DNA of 64,000 nucleotides, from assembly GCA_937871285.1 (NCBI GenBank), contig CALMQS010000039.1, positions 186,001 through 250,000 of the forward strand. Reading direction: 5' to 3'. Under the pieces are notes generated by a model. It ran no database searches, was not told where the DNA came from, and was given only the letters and a program-made list of their open reading frames with translations. This DNA is from an uncultured Sphingobacteriales bacterium. Its GTDB lineage: Bacteria; Bacteroidota; Bacteroidia; Chitinophagales; Chitinophagaceae. Shown one piece after another: positions 34,790 through 44,035 of the stretch. How positions within the stretch are numbered: position 1 is the stretch's first letter; each line of letters opens with the position of its first letter. The position numbers and the translations under genes were made by a program.

Positions 34790-34821
34790 AAAGGTTATCG
34801 AAATGGTTTCGGTAACCTTTT
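34790..34821 (+). terminator. Intrinsic terminator of the SusC/SusD locus
   Basis: A 14-base stem (34790-34803 with 34807-34820) has only one G-U-type mismatch and a 3-base loop, and is followed by a short T-containing tail. It lies 50 bases after the last lipoprotein gene, so the 13.6-kb block from 21149 may be a single transcriptional unit. Confidence 0.75.
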
Positions 34822-34917
34822 GTCGTGCCGGAGTCTGCCCGCCGATAAGAAACGCTGAGTAATATCCGGCGAGACAGAAACACTCCCAGGGAGGAAAATT
34901 ATGAGTATTTTTATAAT

Positions 34918-35511
34918 ATGGAATTAAGAGAGCCTGCAGTAGCTTACGGTAAGCAAAAGTTTACTATCGAAGAATACCTGGCGATGGAAGAGGCTGCTGT
35001 TGAAAAGCATGAATATTACAGGGGAGAGATATTTGCTATGTCGGGAGCCAAACTGCCTCACAATACCATTTCCGGTAACCTGTTCGCCGAACTGGCTGTT
35101 AAACTGAAAGGGAAAAAGTGCAGACCTTATGGTAGCGATCAACGCATACATATTGAATCCAACACACTTTTCACTTACCCGGATATTTCGATTATTTGTG
35201 GCGAACCAATAACGCTTAACAATGATGAATGGAATGTTTTAAATCCTGCTGTAATAATAGAAATCCTTTCACCCTCTACTAAAAACTATGACCGTGGCGA
35301 AAAATTCATGCTTTACCGTCATATACCCACTTTGCAGGAATATATACTGGTTGATTCGGAAAGTATTCATATTGAGATATTCCGTCTGAACGCAGCTCAT
35401 CGCTGGGAACTGGAAGAGCATAATTCAATAGAAGACCAGCTTCGTATAAAAGCAATTAATGAAACAATAGCTGTTGCAGATATATATGCCGGCGTGAGGA
35501 TGGAGGAGTAG
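34918..35511 (+). CDS. Uma2-family (DUF820) putative endonuclease
   Basis: 197 residues. The Uma2 family has a PD-(D/E)XK nuclease fold. Family features are [24 protein letters not shown], the DNA-cleavage-like pair YPDISII and [30 protein letters not shown], and a C-terminal domain. The fold assignment is established for the family, but the biological role is not; copies are abundant in Bacteroidota and cyanobacteria and show signs of mobility. It stands alone here, between the terminator of the uptake locus and a sugar kinase gene. Confidence 0.88.
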   Translation: MELREPAVAYGKQKFTIEEYLAMEEAAVEKHEYYRGEIFAMSGAKLPHNTISGNLFAELAVKLKGKKCRPYGSDQRIHIESNTLFTYPDISIICGEPITLNNDEWNVLNPAVIIEILSPSTKNYDRGEKFMLYRHIPTLQEYILVDSESIHIEIFRLNAAHRWELEEHNSIEDQLRIKAINETIAVADIYAGVRMEE

Positions 35512-35593
35512 TGGATTGTTCCCGCTAACAATGCATGCATGCTGATTTTGCATACTTTATTTCAGTATACAATTTTTTCCCTAATTTACCTCC

Positions 35594-36475
35594 ATGAATA
35601 ACAACCCTTACACCGCTGTATGTTTTGGAGAAATTTTATGGGATATTCTTCCGGATGCCAGGCTGCCGGGTGGCGCTCCAATGAATGTAGCTTATCACCT
35701 TAACCAGTTGCAGGTGCCCACAGCTATGATCAGCAGAATTGGAAATGATCCCCTGGGGGAAGAGCTCCTGCAATTTATTTCGTCAAAAGGGGTGGATACA
35801 TCCTTTATACAAAATGATGAAATATACGATACGGGAACGGTGCTCGCTACCCTGAACGGTAATAATGCGAGCTATGAGATCATTCAGCCGGTGGCCTGGG
35901 ATTTCATCCAGTACAGCATGCAGGTACAAAAGCTGGTGTCGTTGGCGCAGTATTTTATTTTTGGCAGCCTCGTGGCCAGAAATGAAAAATCGGCACAAAC
36001 CCTTTTTGAACTATTGGAAACCGCTCCATATAAAATTTTAGATATCAACCTGCGCAAACCGCATTACGAAAAAAAAGTGCTGGAATACCTCATGCAGCAT
36101 GCCGACATGCTGAAGTTAAATACAGATGAGTTACAATTGCTGGGCGCCTGGTACGAGCTTTCAGGTAGTGAAAATGAGCAGATGCAGGCTTTGCAGCAAA
36201 AATTTCATTTAAATACGATCATTACCACCCGGGGTGACAAAGGAGCATCCATTTTACATGACGGAACCTATTTTGAGCATCCCGGTTTTAAAGTGCAGGT
36301 AGCCGATACCATTGGAAGCGGCGATGCTTTTTTAGCGGGATTCCTTTCCCGTTTCATTCTCCGGGCTGGTATACCGGAGGCGCTGGAATTTGCCTGCAAA
36401 ATGGGCGCATTTGTGGCCGGCCGGCATGGAGCCTGTCCGCATTATAACGCTGCGGATGTGGGATTGCTGGCATAA
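35594..36475 (+). CDS. PfkB-family sugar kinase, fructokinase-like
   Basis: 293 residues. The N-terminal segment FGEILWDILPDARLPGGAPM is the fructokinase version of the PfkB signature 1. The C-terminal DTIGSGDAFLAGF is signature 2 with catalytic base Asp244. It should phosphorylate a hexose, most likely fructose to fructose 6-phosphate. It is separated by about 17 kb from the GH32 genes at 52513 and 54803, which would release fructose, so a link to them is possible but not demonstrated by linkage. Confidence 0.9.
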   Translation: MNNNPYTAVCFGEILWDILPDARLPGGAPMNVAYHLNQLQVPTAMISRIGNDPLGEELLQFISSKGVDTSFIQNDEIYDTGTVLATLNGNNASYEIIQPVAWDFIQYSMQVQKLVSLAQYFIFGSLVARNEKSAQTLFELLETAPYKILDINLRKPHYEKKVLEYLMQHADMLKLNTDELQLLGAWYELSGSENEQMQALQQKFHLNTIITTRGDKGASILHDGTYFEHPGFKVQVADTIGSGDAFLAGFLSRFILRAGIPEALEFACKMGAFVAGRHGACPHYNAADVGLLA

Positions 36476-36665
36476 TTCTTATGGTATTACGTTCCTGTTC
36501 CAAAATCCCGGATCAATTTATTTTTGTATTTATAGCTCAGAATACTTGTTTGCCTGTTACAGTTTTATTATTTTAGTATTTATAAACAAAGGATACATTA
36601 GATAAACATGTATTGCTTTTCATGCCCGCAATACATAATGTGGCTCAAACAATAAAAAAATATAC

Positions 36666-37898
36666 GTGCCGGCAATATTAAAAAAAGCAGATGTGTTGGT
36701 AATAGGAGGCGGCATATTTGGATGCGCCATTGCCTATTACTATACACGTAATCATCCCGGGAAAAAGATTATTGTACTTGAACGTAACGAAATATGTAAC
36801 GCGGCTACCAGCAGGGCTGCCGCACTAATGACGATCGTAAGGCCAAAACAGGCTTATATACCGCTTACCCTCGAAACATACCAGGCGGTAGTGCAGATGG
36901 AAAAGCAGCTTGGGGAATCACTTAACATGAAGAAGGCAGGAATGATGCATGTTGCAGCAAGCGATGCCACGGTGAAGGATCTGGAGCAGCTAATGGATAT
37001 TGCGCAAAAGTTCAATCAACCATACAGCTACCTCAGTAATAATGAGGCGCAACGCATGTGTCCCTGGCTCAATACAAACGAAGCCCTGCGCATCGGTTTC
37101 GTACCCGGCGAAGCTTACTGTGATCCCTACCTGCTGGGAACTTTTTTTGCACGGTGCGCAAAACAGCAGGGAGCTGAAATTCTCCAGGGTTGTGCGGTTA
37201 CCGGAGTAATATTTGAAGAAGGCTCCGTAACGGGAGTAAACACCTCCCTCGGAACAATTGAAGCGGATGTGGTAATAGATGCTGCGGGAGCATGGGCGCC
37301 TATATGGGCCATGCACACCGGAACAGGAATTCCCATGGCTCCCGTAAGAAGCCAGTACTGGATTACAGATAAGGCTGCTATTTTTCCTGAACATGCACCT
37401 ATGGTATTGTTGCCCGATGCACAGGCCTACGCGCGGCCGGAAGGAGGTGCGTTATTGTTTGGGGTACGTGAGCAAAAATTATTATACGCCTCACCAGACA
37501 AAATACCTGACGATATCAGTCATTTCGTTTTCAGTGAGGACAAGGGGATGAATGACCTTGCAGAAAATGGTGGGAGGCTCGCAAGATTTTTTCCTGCTTT
37601 TTACGAAACCGGTATTAAGTATTATGTAGCCGGGTTTTCGGGTTATACGCCGGATGGTCAACTGGTAATGGGTAAAGTGCCGGGTGTTGATAATTTCCTG
37701 CTGGCATCAGGTTGCTGTGGAGCGGGTATTGCCGTAAGCGGTGGCGTTGGACTGGCGCTTGCAGCATTGGCTGCAGGAAACAATTCACCCTTTGATCTTT
37801 CCGAATTTAGCGCGGTGAGGTTCGGCAATATTGACCCATTCAGTACAGCATGGCTGGAGAAATGTGCCATGGCCCGATCCCTGAAACGCAGCGGATAA
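36666..37898 (+). CDS. FAD-dependent amine/amino acid oxidoreductase (DAO family)
   Basis: 410 residues, GTG start (no ATG before residue 50 that keeps the FAD site). The N-terminal dinucleotide fold is DVLVIGGGIFGCAIAYYYTR with the acidic strand end VLERNE. Mid-protein GTIEADVVIDAAGAWAP and the C-terminal YTPDGQLVMGKVPGVDNFLL are typical of the D-amino-acid-oxidase / sarcosine-oxidase-beta / glycine-oxidase superfamily. It probably oxidises a secondary amine or D-amino acid. Next to a phosphoesterase and a phosphodiesterase, an N-methyl or glycerol-phosphate substrate is possible, but the sequence does not decide. Confidence 0.87.
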   Translation: MPAILKKADVLVIGGGIFGCAIAYYYTRNHPGKKIIVLERNEICNAATSRAAALMTIVRPKQAYIPLTLETYQAVVQMEKQLGESLNMKKAGMMHVAASDATVKDLEQLMDIAQKFNQPYSYLSNNEAQRMCPWLNTNEALRIGFVPGEAYCDPYLLGTFFARCAKQQGAEILQGCAVTGVIFEEGSVTGVNTSLGTIEADVVIDAAGAWAPIWAMHTGTGIPMAPVRSQYWITDKAAIFPEHAPMVLLPDAQAYARPEGGALLFGVREQKLLYASPDKIPDDISHFVFSEDKGMNDLAENGGRLARFFPAFYETGIKYYVAGFSGYTPDGQLVMGKVPGVDNFLLASGCCGAGIAVSGGVGLALAALAAGNNSPFDLSEFSAVRFGNIDPFSTAWLEKCAMARSLKRSG

Positions 37899-37928
37899 AA
37901 AATAATATAGCAATATAATGTAAGCAGT

Positions 37929-38884
37929 ATGTGGCAACGTCGCAATTTCATAAAAACACTGGCAGCAGCCGGCACGGGCAACCTGTTGCATTCGCGTGTA
38001 TTTGCGCTTCCCGCAAACAGCAGTAACAATAGAAAGGCAGTGAGCTTTGGTATTATATCGGATCTGCACCACCTGCAATTTAAGAATAAGGAAGAGCCGA
38101 GGATGAAAGCGTTTATGGATGAGGTACTGAAAGTATCGCCGGATTTTATAGTGCAATGCGGTGATTTCTGCAGGCCGCAGCAGTCTGAAGGTATTATGGC
38201 AGAATGGAACAGGTTCAAAGGTCCAAAATACCATGTGCTGGGTAACCATGATATGGATGTATGTAATAAGGGAACCATCATGGCACTATGGGGCATGACT
38301 CAACCCTATTATTCCTATGATTTTGGCGGCTATCATTTTGTAGTAATGGACAGGAATTTTTTAAAGAAAGAAGATAATTCCCTGGTACATTATGATAACT
38401 CCAACTGGGGCCCTTTTTCATCGCCCTTCCGGAGCTTACCGATCATCTGCAATTGGAGTGGTTAAAAAAGGATCTGTTTGCCAACGATAAACCCGTGATC
38501 GTTTTTATGCACCAGCCGGTTTTTCTTAGTGATTATGCTGATGAACTGGGAAACGCGGATGAGATACTGGATATTTTCGACAATGTAAACTTTGCTGCGC
38601 AAACCAGTCAGCACAATGGAAAGGTGGTTGCCGTATTTATGGGGCATGATCACGACGACCGGTACGGCATTCGTAATAATGTTCACTATTTTATGATCAA
38701 CAGCGCCACCTATGTATATTATGAGGGCCCTCATTATTTCAAAGATTCTATTTTTGCGTTTGTAACACTAAGCAGCGGAAAACTCACTATACAGGGCCGC
38801 AGAACCATTTACAGAGATCCTGTTCCGGAGCAGATAAGAAAACGATTTCCTACCACCATCAGCGATAGAAAACTATGGCTGTAA
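37929..38884 (+). pseudogene. Tat-exported metallophosphoesterase, frameshifted
   Basis: A calcineurin-type metallophosphoesterase split into two frames. The first part (37929-38465) has a twin-arginine signal, QRRNFIK with an Ala-rich core, then the metal motifs ISDLHH, CGDF and LGNHDMD. The second (up to 38884) has VFMHQPVF and FMGHDHDDRYG. Near 38430 the frame changes: reading one base differently turns SPFRSLPIICN into SPFRELTDHLQLEWLKKDL, so a single missing base is the simplest explanation. All metal-binding motifs survive across the two pieces. It is either a recent inactivation or a sequencing error. The neighbours (FAD oxidoreductase, phosphodiesterase) are intact. Confidence 0.85.
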
Positions 38885-38906
38885 CTTTTTACATAAAAAT
38901 AAGCTG

Positions 38907-39797
38907 ATGAAAAAAATAATACTGTTTTTTCTCCTTTGCACCGTGGGGGTGTTGCAGTTAAAATCACAGGTAAAGAAAATCAGGCACGTAGTGCTCATCG
39001 GCATTGATGGATTTGGCGCATACGCAGTTCCTGACGCCGATATGCCGGTATTAAAACAATTAATGTCAACAGGATCCTGGAGCCTGAAGGCGCGCAGCGT
39101 ATTGCCCTCCTCCAGCGCTGTTAACTGGGCATCTATGCTAATGGGCGCCGGCCCCACCCTGCATGGGTATACGGAGTGGGATAGTAAAGCGCCTGAGATA
39201 CCTTCTGCCACAACAAATGAGTACAACGTTTTTCCGGGCATTTTCGGCTTGCTGAAGCAGCAAAAGCCACAGTACAAATCGGCAGTCATTTATAACTGGG
39301 GAGGGATTGGTTATCTTTTTGAAAAAAAAGCAGTTGACATTGTGATACATGATGAAGAAGCCGGTGGTGATTTTTTTGCAGACACGGCAGCATCTGTTAT
39401 TAAAAAGGAAAAGCCGAATTTAACTTTTATCCATCTTAGCGAGCCAGACGGCGTTGGACACAATATTGGGCACAGAACACCTGAATACTATGAAGAATTG
39501 AAAAGGGTGGATCGCAGGATTGGAACGATCGTTCAGTCCGTTAAAGATGCCGGCATCGAAAATGAAACCATCATTATTATTAGTGCCGACCATGGCGGCA
39601 AGGGGAAAGGGCATGGCGGTAAGTCGCCGGACGAAGTTTTAATACCCTGGATCATTAATGGACCTAAAGTACAAAGCGGAAATGAGATAACTGATGTAAT
39701 TATTACGTATGATACCGCCGCAACACTTGCTTACATTTTCGGGCTAAAAGTTCCGCAGGCATGGCGTGGCAAACCTGTTGTGTCTGTATTTAGGTAG
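38907..39797 (+). CDS. Exported alkaline-phosphatase-superfamily phosphodiesterase
   Basis: 296 residues with a signal peptide (LFFLLCTVGVLQLKS). Type I phosphodiesterase / nucleotide pyrophosphatase fold. The metal ligands are visible: Asp34 (LIGIDGFG), the pair in SEPDGVGHNIG, and SADHGG. The nucleophile is probably the Ser in SSSAVNWASMLMG by analogy with the Thr of nucleotide pyrophosphatases. It should cleave phosphodiesters in the periplasm. It is the intact relative of the pseudo-phosphodiesterase at 31058 and starts 22 bases after the frameshifted metallophosphoesterase, so these two may once have acted in sequence (diester, then monoester). Confidence 0.88.
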   Translation: MKKIILFFLLCTVGVLQLKSQVKKIRHVVLIGIDGFGAYAVPDADMPVLKQLMSTGSWSLKARSVLPSSSAVNWASMLMGAGPTLHGYTEWDSKAPEIPSATTNEYNVFPGIFGLLKQQKPQYKSAVIYNWGGIGYLFEKKAVDIVIHDEEAGGDFFADTAASVIKKEKPNLTFIHLSEPDGVGHNIGHRTPEYYEELKRVDRRIGTIVQSVKDAGIENETIIIISADHGGKGKGHGGKSPDEVLIPWIINGPKVQSGNEITDVIITYDTAATLAYIFGLKVPQAWRGKPVVSVFR

Positions 39798-39966
39798 CGT
39801 TTTTCTGAAATACCAGGCGCTTACTCACATTTGCTTCAGCCGTATAGAAAAATGAAACGGAGGAAGTGTCAAATATATTATTTTTTTTAATATAAAAATG
39901 TTGCTGGGTTTATTTTTTCACATTTTGATCACGCATTCAAAAAAACAGGTTAAATTTTAAAAAAAC

Positions 39967-39996
39967 TTGTTATAATGCCTATATTCTGTACCTTTG
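39967..39996 (+). promoter_or_regulatory. Bacteroidota sigma-A promoter of rpoB
   Basis: TTG at 39967-39969 and TACCTTTG at 39989-39996 with a 19-base spacer match the Bacteroidota consensus TTG / TAnnTTTG. Transcription should begin near 40003, giving a 5' untranslated region of about 130 bases before rpoB. Confidence 0.75.
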
Positions 39997-40135
39997 CACT
40001 CCTTAAATTGGGCCTGATACAATTTGACTTTTCAATTGAATTATAAGTGACTGATTCCTAATTCCTTCTGTTTCTAACGCAATAGGAGCATGCGGGTATT
40101 TGTCATTGAACCAAATAAAAAGCGCTTTTTATACT

Positions 40136-43100
40136 ATGTCTTCAACAAAAGTTGCTACACACAATAGAATTGATTTCGGCAAAATCAAGCATTTAGCGGA
40201 AACGCCGGACTTATTAGAAATCCAGATCCAGTCTTTTAAAGAGTTCTTCCAGCTGGAAACAACGCCGGATAAACGGAATGTTGAAGGGCTGTTTAAAGTG
40301 TTCAAGGAAAACTTCCCGATTACGGATACCCGGAACATTTTCGTGCTGGAGTTCCTGGATTATTTTATTGATCCGCCACGATACAGCATTGAAGAATGTA
40401 TGGAGCGTGGATTAACCTACGCCGTTCCCTTAAAAGCCAAGTTGCGTTTAAGCTGTAACGATGAGGAGCATGTGGATTTCCAAACCATTGTGCAGGATGT
40501 GTTTTTGGGTAATATCCCTTATATGACGCCACGCGGCACCTTTGTGATCAATGGCGCCGAAAGGGTGGTAGTTTCCCAGTTGCACCGCTCACCGGGGGTG
40601 TTCTTCGGACAATCGCTCCACCCCAACGGTACAAAAATATACTCCGCAAGGGTAATTCCTTTTAAAGGAGCGTGGATGGAGTTTGCTACAGACATTAATA
40701 ATGTAATGTATGCATACATTGACCGGAAGAAGAAATTTCCGGTAACCACCTTATTGCGTTCCATAGGATTTGAGACCGATAAGGACATACTCGAACTATT
40801 CGGAATGGCCGATGAGGTAAAAGCCGACAAAAAAGCATTAACGCCCTATATTGGCAAGCGTTTAGCCGCCCGTGTGTTAAGAACCTGGGTAGAGGATTTT
40901 GTGGATGAAGATACCGGTGAAGTGGTTTCTATAGAAAGAAACGAAGTGGTGCTGGAACGCGATACAGTTTTAGATGCCGAAGCAGTAGACCTGATATCGG
41001 AAATGGATGCAAAAGGGGTATTTATCCAGAAAGAAGAAGTGAGCGGCGATTATGCCATTATATATAATACCCTTAACAAGGATAGTGCAAATTCTGAGCT
41101 GGAAGCGGTTCAGCATATTTACCGCCAGTTGCGCGGCGCCGATGCCCCGGATAATGAAACAGCCCGTGGTATTATTGATAAGCTCTTCTTCTCCGATAAG
41201 CGGTACGACCTGGGAGAAGTAGGACGCTATAAGATCAACCGCAAATTGAATCTTAACCAGCCGCTTGATCAGAAAACATTAACCAAGGAGGATATTATCG
41301 AGATCATCAAATATCTCGTTCGTTTAACCAACGCCAAAGCGGAAATAGATGATATTGATCACCTCAGCAACCGCCGTGTACGTACCGTAGGCGAGCAGTT
41401 GTTTGCGCAGTTTGGCGTGGGACTGGCGCGTATGGCCAGAACCATCCGTGAAAGAATGAATGTGCGTGATAATGAAGTGTTTACTCCCGTAGACCTGATC
41501 AATGCCAGAACATTGTCTTCTGTGATCAATTCATTCTTTGGCACATCGCAGTTGTCGCAGTTTCTTGATCAAACAAACCCGCTGAGCGAGATCACGCATA
41601 AACGCCGTATTTCCGCACTCGGACCCGGAGGTTTAAGCCGTGAGCGTGCAGGTTTTGAGGTGCGCGACGTACACTATTCCCACTATGGCCGCCTGTGTAC
41701 TATTGAAACACCGGAAGGTCCTAATATCGGGTTGATCTCTACTTTATGTGTGCATGCCAAGATCAACGAAATGGGCTTTATTGAAACGCCCTATCGCAGA
41801 GTGCATAACGGAAAGGTAGACATGAAAGACCTGTCGTACCTGAGCGCTGAAGAAGAAGATGAAGCAAAGATTGCACAGGCAAATGCGCCTTTAGACAGTA
41901 CCGGAACCTTTGTGGAAGATATGATAAGATCGCGTCAAACAGGCGACTTCCCTATCCTGGAAAGAACAGATGTGGAGTTTATGGACGTGGCGCCTAACCA
42001 GATCGTGGGACTGAGCGCATCGCTTATTCCTTTCCTGGAGCATGACGATGCCAATCGTGCGCTGATGGGATCGAACATGCAACGCCAGGCCGTTCCGCTT
42101 ATCGTTCCGCAGGCGCCTTTTGTGGGCACCGGGCTGGAAGGAAAAGCGGCAAGAGACGCCCGTATACAGATACATGCCGATGGCGAGGGTGTGGTAGAGT
42201 TTGTGGATGCCAACGAAATACATGTACGTTATGAAAGAGACGAAGCGCAGAAATTAGTGAGCTTTGAAGACGACCTGAGGATATACCGCCTTACCAAGTT
42301 CATGAAAACAAACCAGGAAACCTGTATTAACCTGCGCCCGGCGGTGAAAAAAGGACAACGCGTTAAAAATGGCGATTTCCTTACCGAAGGATACGCAACA
42401 AAAGATGGCGAACTGGCTTTGGGACGTAACCTTAAAGTGGCTTTCATGCCCTGGAAGGGTTACAACTTTGAAGATGCTATTGTGATCAGTGAAAAAGTGG
42501 CCCGCGAAGACCTGTTTACTTCTATCCATATTTCTGAATATGAACTGGAAGTACGGGATACCAAGCTGGGAGAAGAAGAGCTTACTCCTGATATCCCCAA
42601 TGTATCTGAAGAAGCTACCAAAGACCTGGATCAGCATGGTATTATCCGCATAGGCGCACAGGTTAAAGAAGGTGATATTATTATTGGTAAGATCACACCT
42701 AAAGGAGAAAGTGATCCTACACCCGAAGAAAAACTGCTTAGAGCCATTTTTGGCGATAAGGCGGGAGACGCCAAGGATGCCTCTTTGAAGGCGCCCAGCG
42801 GTACCGAAGGTGTGGTAATTGATAAGAAGCTGTTCCAGCGCGCCAAGAAAGACAAGAACATGAAGGTGCGTGAAAAGGCGGCTATTGATAAGCTGGAAAA
42901 AGTACATGAGCAGAACGAAAAAGACCTGCTTGATGTGCTGATCAGTAAGCTGCAGGTGCTGTTGAACAATAAAACTTCTGCCGGCGTAACCAATAATTTT
43001 GGTGAGATGCAGATAGGCAGAAGCGCCAAATTCAACGCTAAAAACCTCAGCGGACTCGATTATCAGAATATTAATCCTTTAGGCTGGACGGGTGATGCGC

Positions 43101-43945
43101 ATATTGATAACCAGGTTAACATTTTGCTGCACAACTATAACATTAAGTTTAACGAAGAGCTGGGAAGGTATAAAAGAGAGAAATTCAATATCTCTATTGG
43201 TGATGAACTGCCTGCCGGTGTATTGAAGCTGGCTAAAGTATATCTTGCTGTTAAGCGCAAGCTGAAAGTGGGAGATAAGATGGCAGGCCGCCACGGCAAT
43301 AAAGGTATTGTAGCTAAAATTGTTCGTGCAGAAGATATGCCTTTCTTAGAAGACGGCACACCTGTAGATATTGTGCTGAATCCGCTGGGTGTACCGAGCC
43401 GTATGAACCTTGGGCAGATCTACGAAACCGTGCTGGGATGGGCCGCAGAAAAATTAAATGTAAAATTCGCCACGCCTATTTTTGATGGGGCTTCCGTTGA
43501 AGAAATTGCAGGCTATATTGAAAAAGCCGGGTTACCTTCTTTCGGACATACCTACCTGTACGATGGTGAAACCGGCGACCGGTTCGATCAGAAAGCTACC
43601 GTGGGCATCATTTATATGATCAAGCTGCACCACATGGTGGATGATAAGATGCACGCAAGAAGCATCGGGCCCTACAGCTTAATCACGCAGCAGCCGCTGG
43701 GTGGTAAGGCACAGTTTGGCGGACAGCGTTTTGGTGAAATGGAAGTATGGGCATTAGAAGCTTATGGTGCATCCAACATTTTACAGGAGCTGCTTACCCT
43801 CAAATCGGATGATATTATTGGCCGTGCAAAAACCTATGAGGCTATTGTAAAAGGCGATAATATTCCGAGAGCAGGATTGCCCGAATCATTTAACGTGTTA
43901 GTGCACGAATTAAGAGGATTAGGATTAGAGTTGAAATTTGAATAG
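40136..43945 (+). CDS. rpoB: RNA polymerase beta subunit
   Basis: Beta subunit of RNA polymerase, 1269 residues from the ATG at 40136 ([10 protein letters not shown]); a TTG 36 bases upstream in frame is possible but unlikely. Conserved blocks are intact: the rifampicin-pocket region [20 protein letters not shown] followed by [28 protein letters not shown], and [10 protein letters not shown] near the C-terminus. The pocket residues corresponding to E. coli D516, H526 and S531 are the sensitive-type ones. rpoC follows after 90 bases. The usual upstream rplL is absent: the preceding genes are phosphoesterases, and rpoB has its own promoter. Confidence 0.98.
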   Translation: MSSTKVATHNRIDFGKIKHLAETPDLLEIQIQSFKEFFQLETTPDKRNVEGLFKVFKENFPITDTRNIFVLEFLDYFIDPPRYSIEECMERGLTYAVPLKAKLRLSCNDEEHVDFQTIVQDVFLGNIPYMTPRGTFVINGAERVVVSQLHRSPGVFFGQSLHPNGTKIYSARVIPFKGAWMEFATDINNVMYAYIDRKKKFPVTTLLRSIGFETDKDILELFGMADEVKADKKALTPYIGKRLAARVLRTWVEDFVDEDTGEVVSIERNEVVLERDTVLDAEAVDLISEMDAKGVFIQKEEVSGDYAIIYNTLNKDSANSELEAVQHIYRQLRGADAPDNETARGIIDKLFFSDKRYDLGEVGRYKINRKLNLNQPLDQKTLTKEDIIEIIKYLVRLTNAKAEIDDIDHLSNRRVRTVGEQLFAQFGVGLARMARTIRERMNVRDNEVFTPVDLINARTLSSVINSFFGTSQLSQFLDQTNPLSEITHKRRISALGPGGLSRERAGFEVRDVHYSHYGRLCTIETPEGPNIGLISTLCVHAKINEMGFIETPYRRVHNGKVDMKDLSYLSAEEEDEAKIAQANAPLDSTGTFVEDMIRSRQTGDFPILERTDVEFMDVAPNQIVGLSASLIPFLEHDDANRALMGSNMQRQAVPLIVPQAPFVGTGLEGKAARDARIQIHADGEGVVEFVDANEIHVRYERDEAQKLVSFEDDLRIYRLTKFMKTNQETCINLRPAVKKGQRVKNGDFLTEGYATKDGELALGRNLKVAFMPWKGYNFEDAIVISEKVAREDLFTSIHISEYELEVRDTKLGEEELTPDIPNVSEEATKDLDQHGIIRIGAQVKEGDIIIGKITPKGESDPTPEEKLLRAIFGDKAGDAKDASLKAPSGTEGVVIDKKLFQRAKKDKNMKVREKAAIDKLEKVHEQNEKDLLDVLISKLQVLLNNKTSAGVTNNFGEMQIGRSAKFNAKNLSGLDYQNINPLGWTGDAHIDNQVNILLHNYNIKFNEELGRYKREKFNISIGDELPAGVLKLAKVYLAVKRKLKVGDKMAGRHGNKGIVAKIVRAEDMPFLEDGTPVDIVLNPLGVPSRMNLGQIYETVLGWAAEKLNVKFATPIFDGASVEEIAGYIEKAGLPSFGHTYLYDGETGDRFDQKATVGIIYMIKLHHMVDDKMHARSIGPYSLITQQPLGGKAQFGGQRFGEMEVWALEAYGASNILQELLTLKSDDIIGRAKTYEAIVKGDNIPRAGLPESFNVLVHELRGLGLELKFE

Positions 43946-43950
43946 AGAGG

Positions 43951-43978
43951 GTGAATAGTGAATGGTGAATAGGCAATA
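43951..43978. repeat. 7-base-unit tract between rpoB and rpoC, first block
   Basis: Four units in register: gtgaata, gtgaatg, gtgaata, ggcaata. The block begins five bases after the rpoB stop codon. Confidence 0.7.
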
Positions 43979-44000
43979 AACGGAACGCTCTGTTCATGCA

Positions 44001-44035
44001 ACAACAAATAACAAACTACAAATTATAAACGCTAT
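44001..44035. repeat. 7-base-unit tract between rpoB and rpoC, second block
   Basis: Five units, acaacaa, ataacaa, actacaa, attataa, acgctat, run in register up to the rpoC start codon. It occupies the place of the ribosome-binding region. The gap between rpoB and rpoC is thus largely repeat. Confidence 0.65.

Noticed and set aside
40090..40167. 25-residue upstream ORF overlapping the rpoB start
   Set aside because: The AGGAG motif is only one base from its ATG, too close for a normal ribosome-binding site, and no conservation can be assessed; kept only as a note in the rpoB finding.
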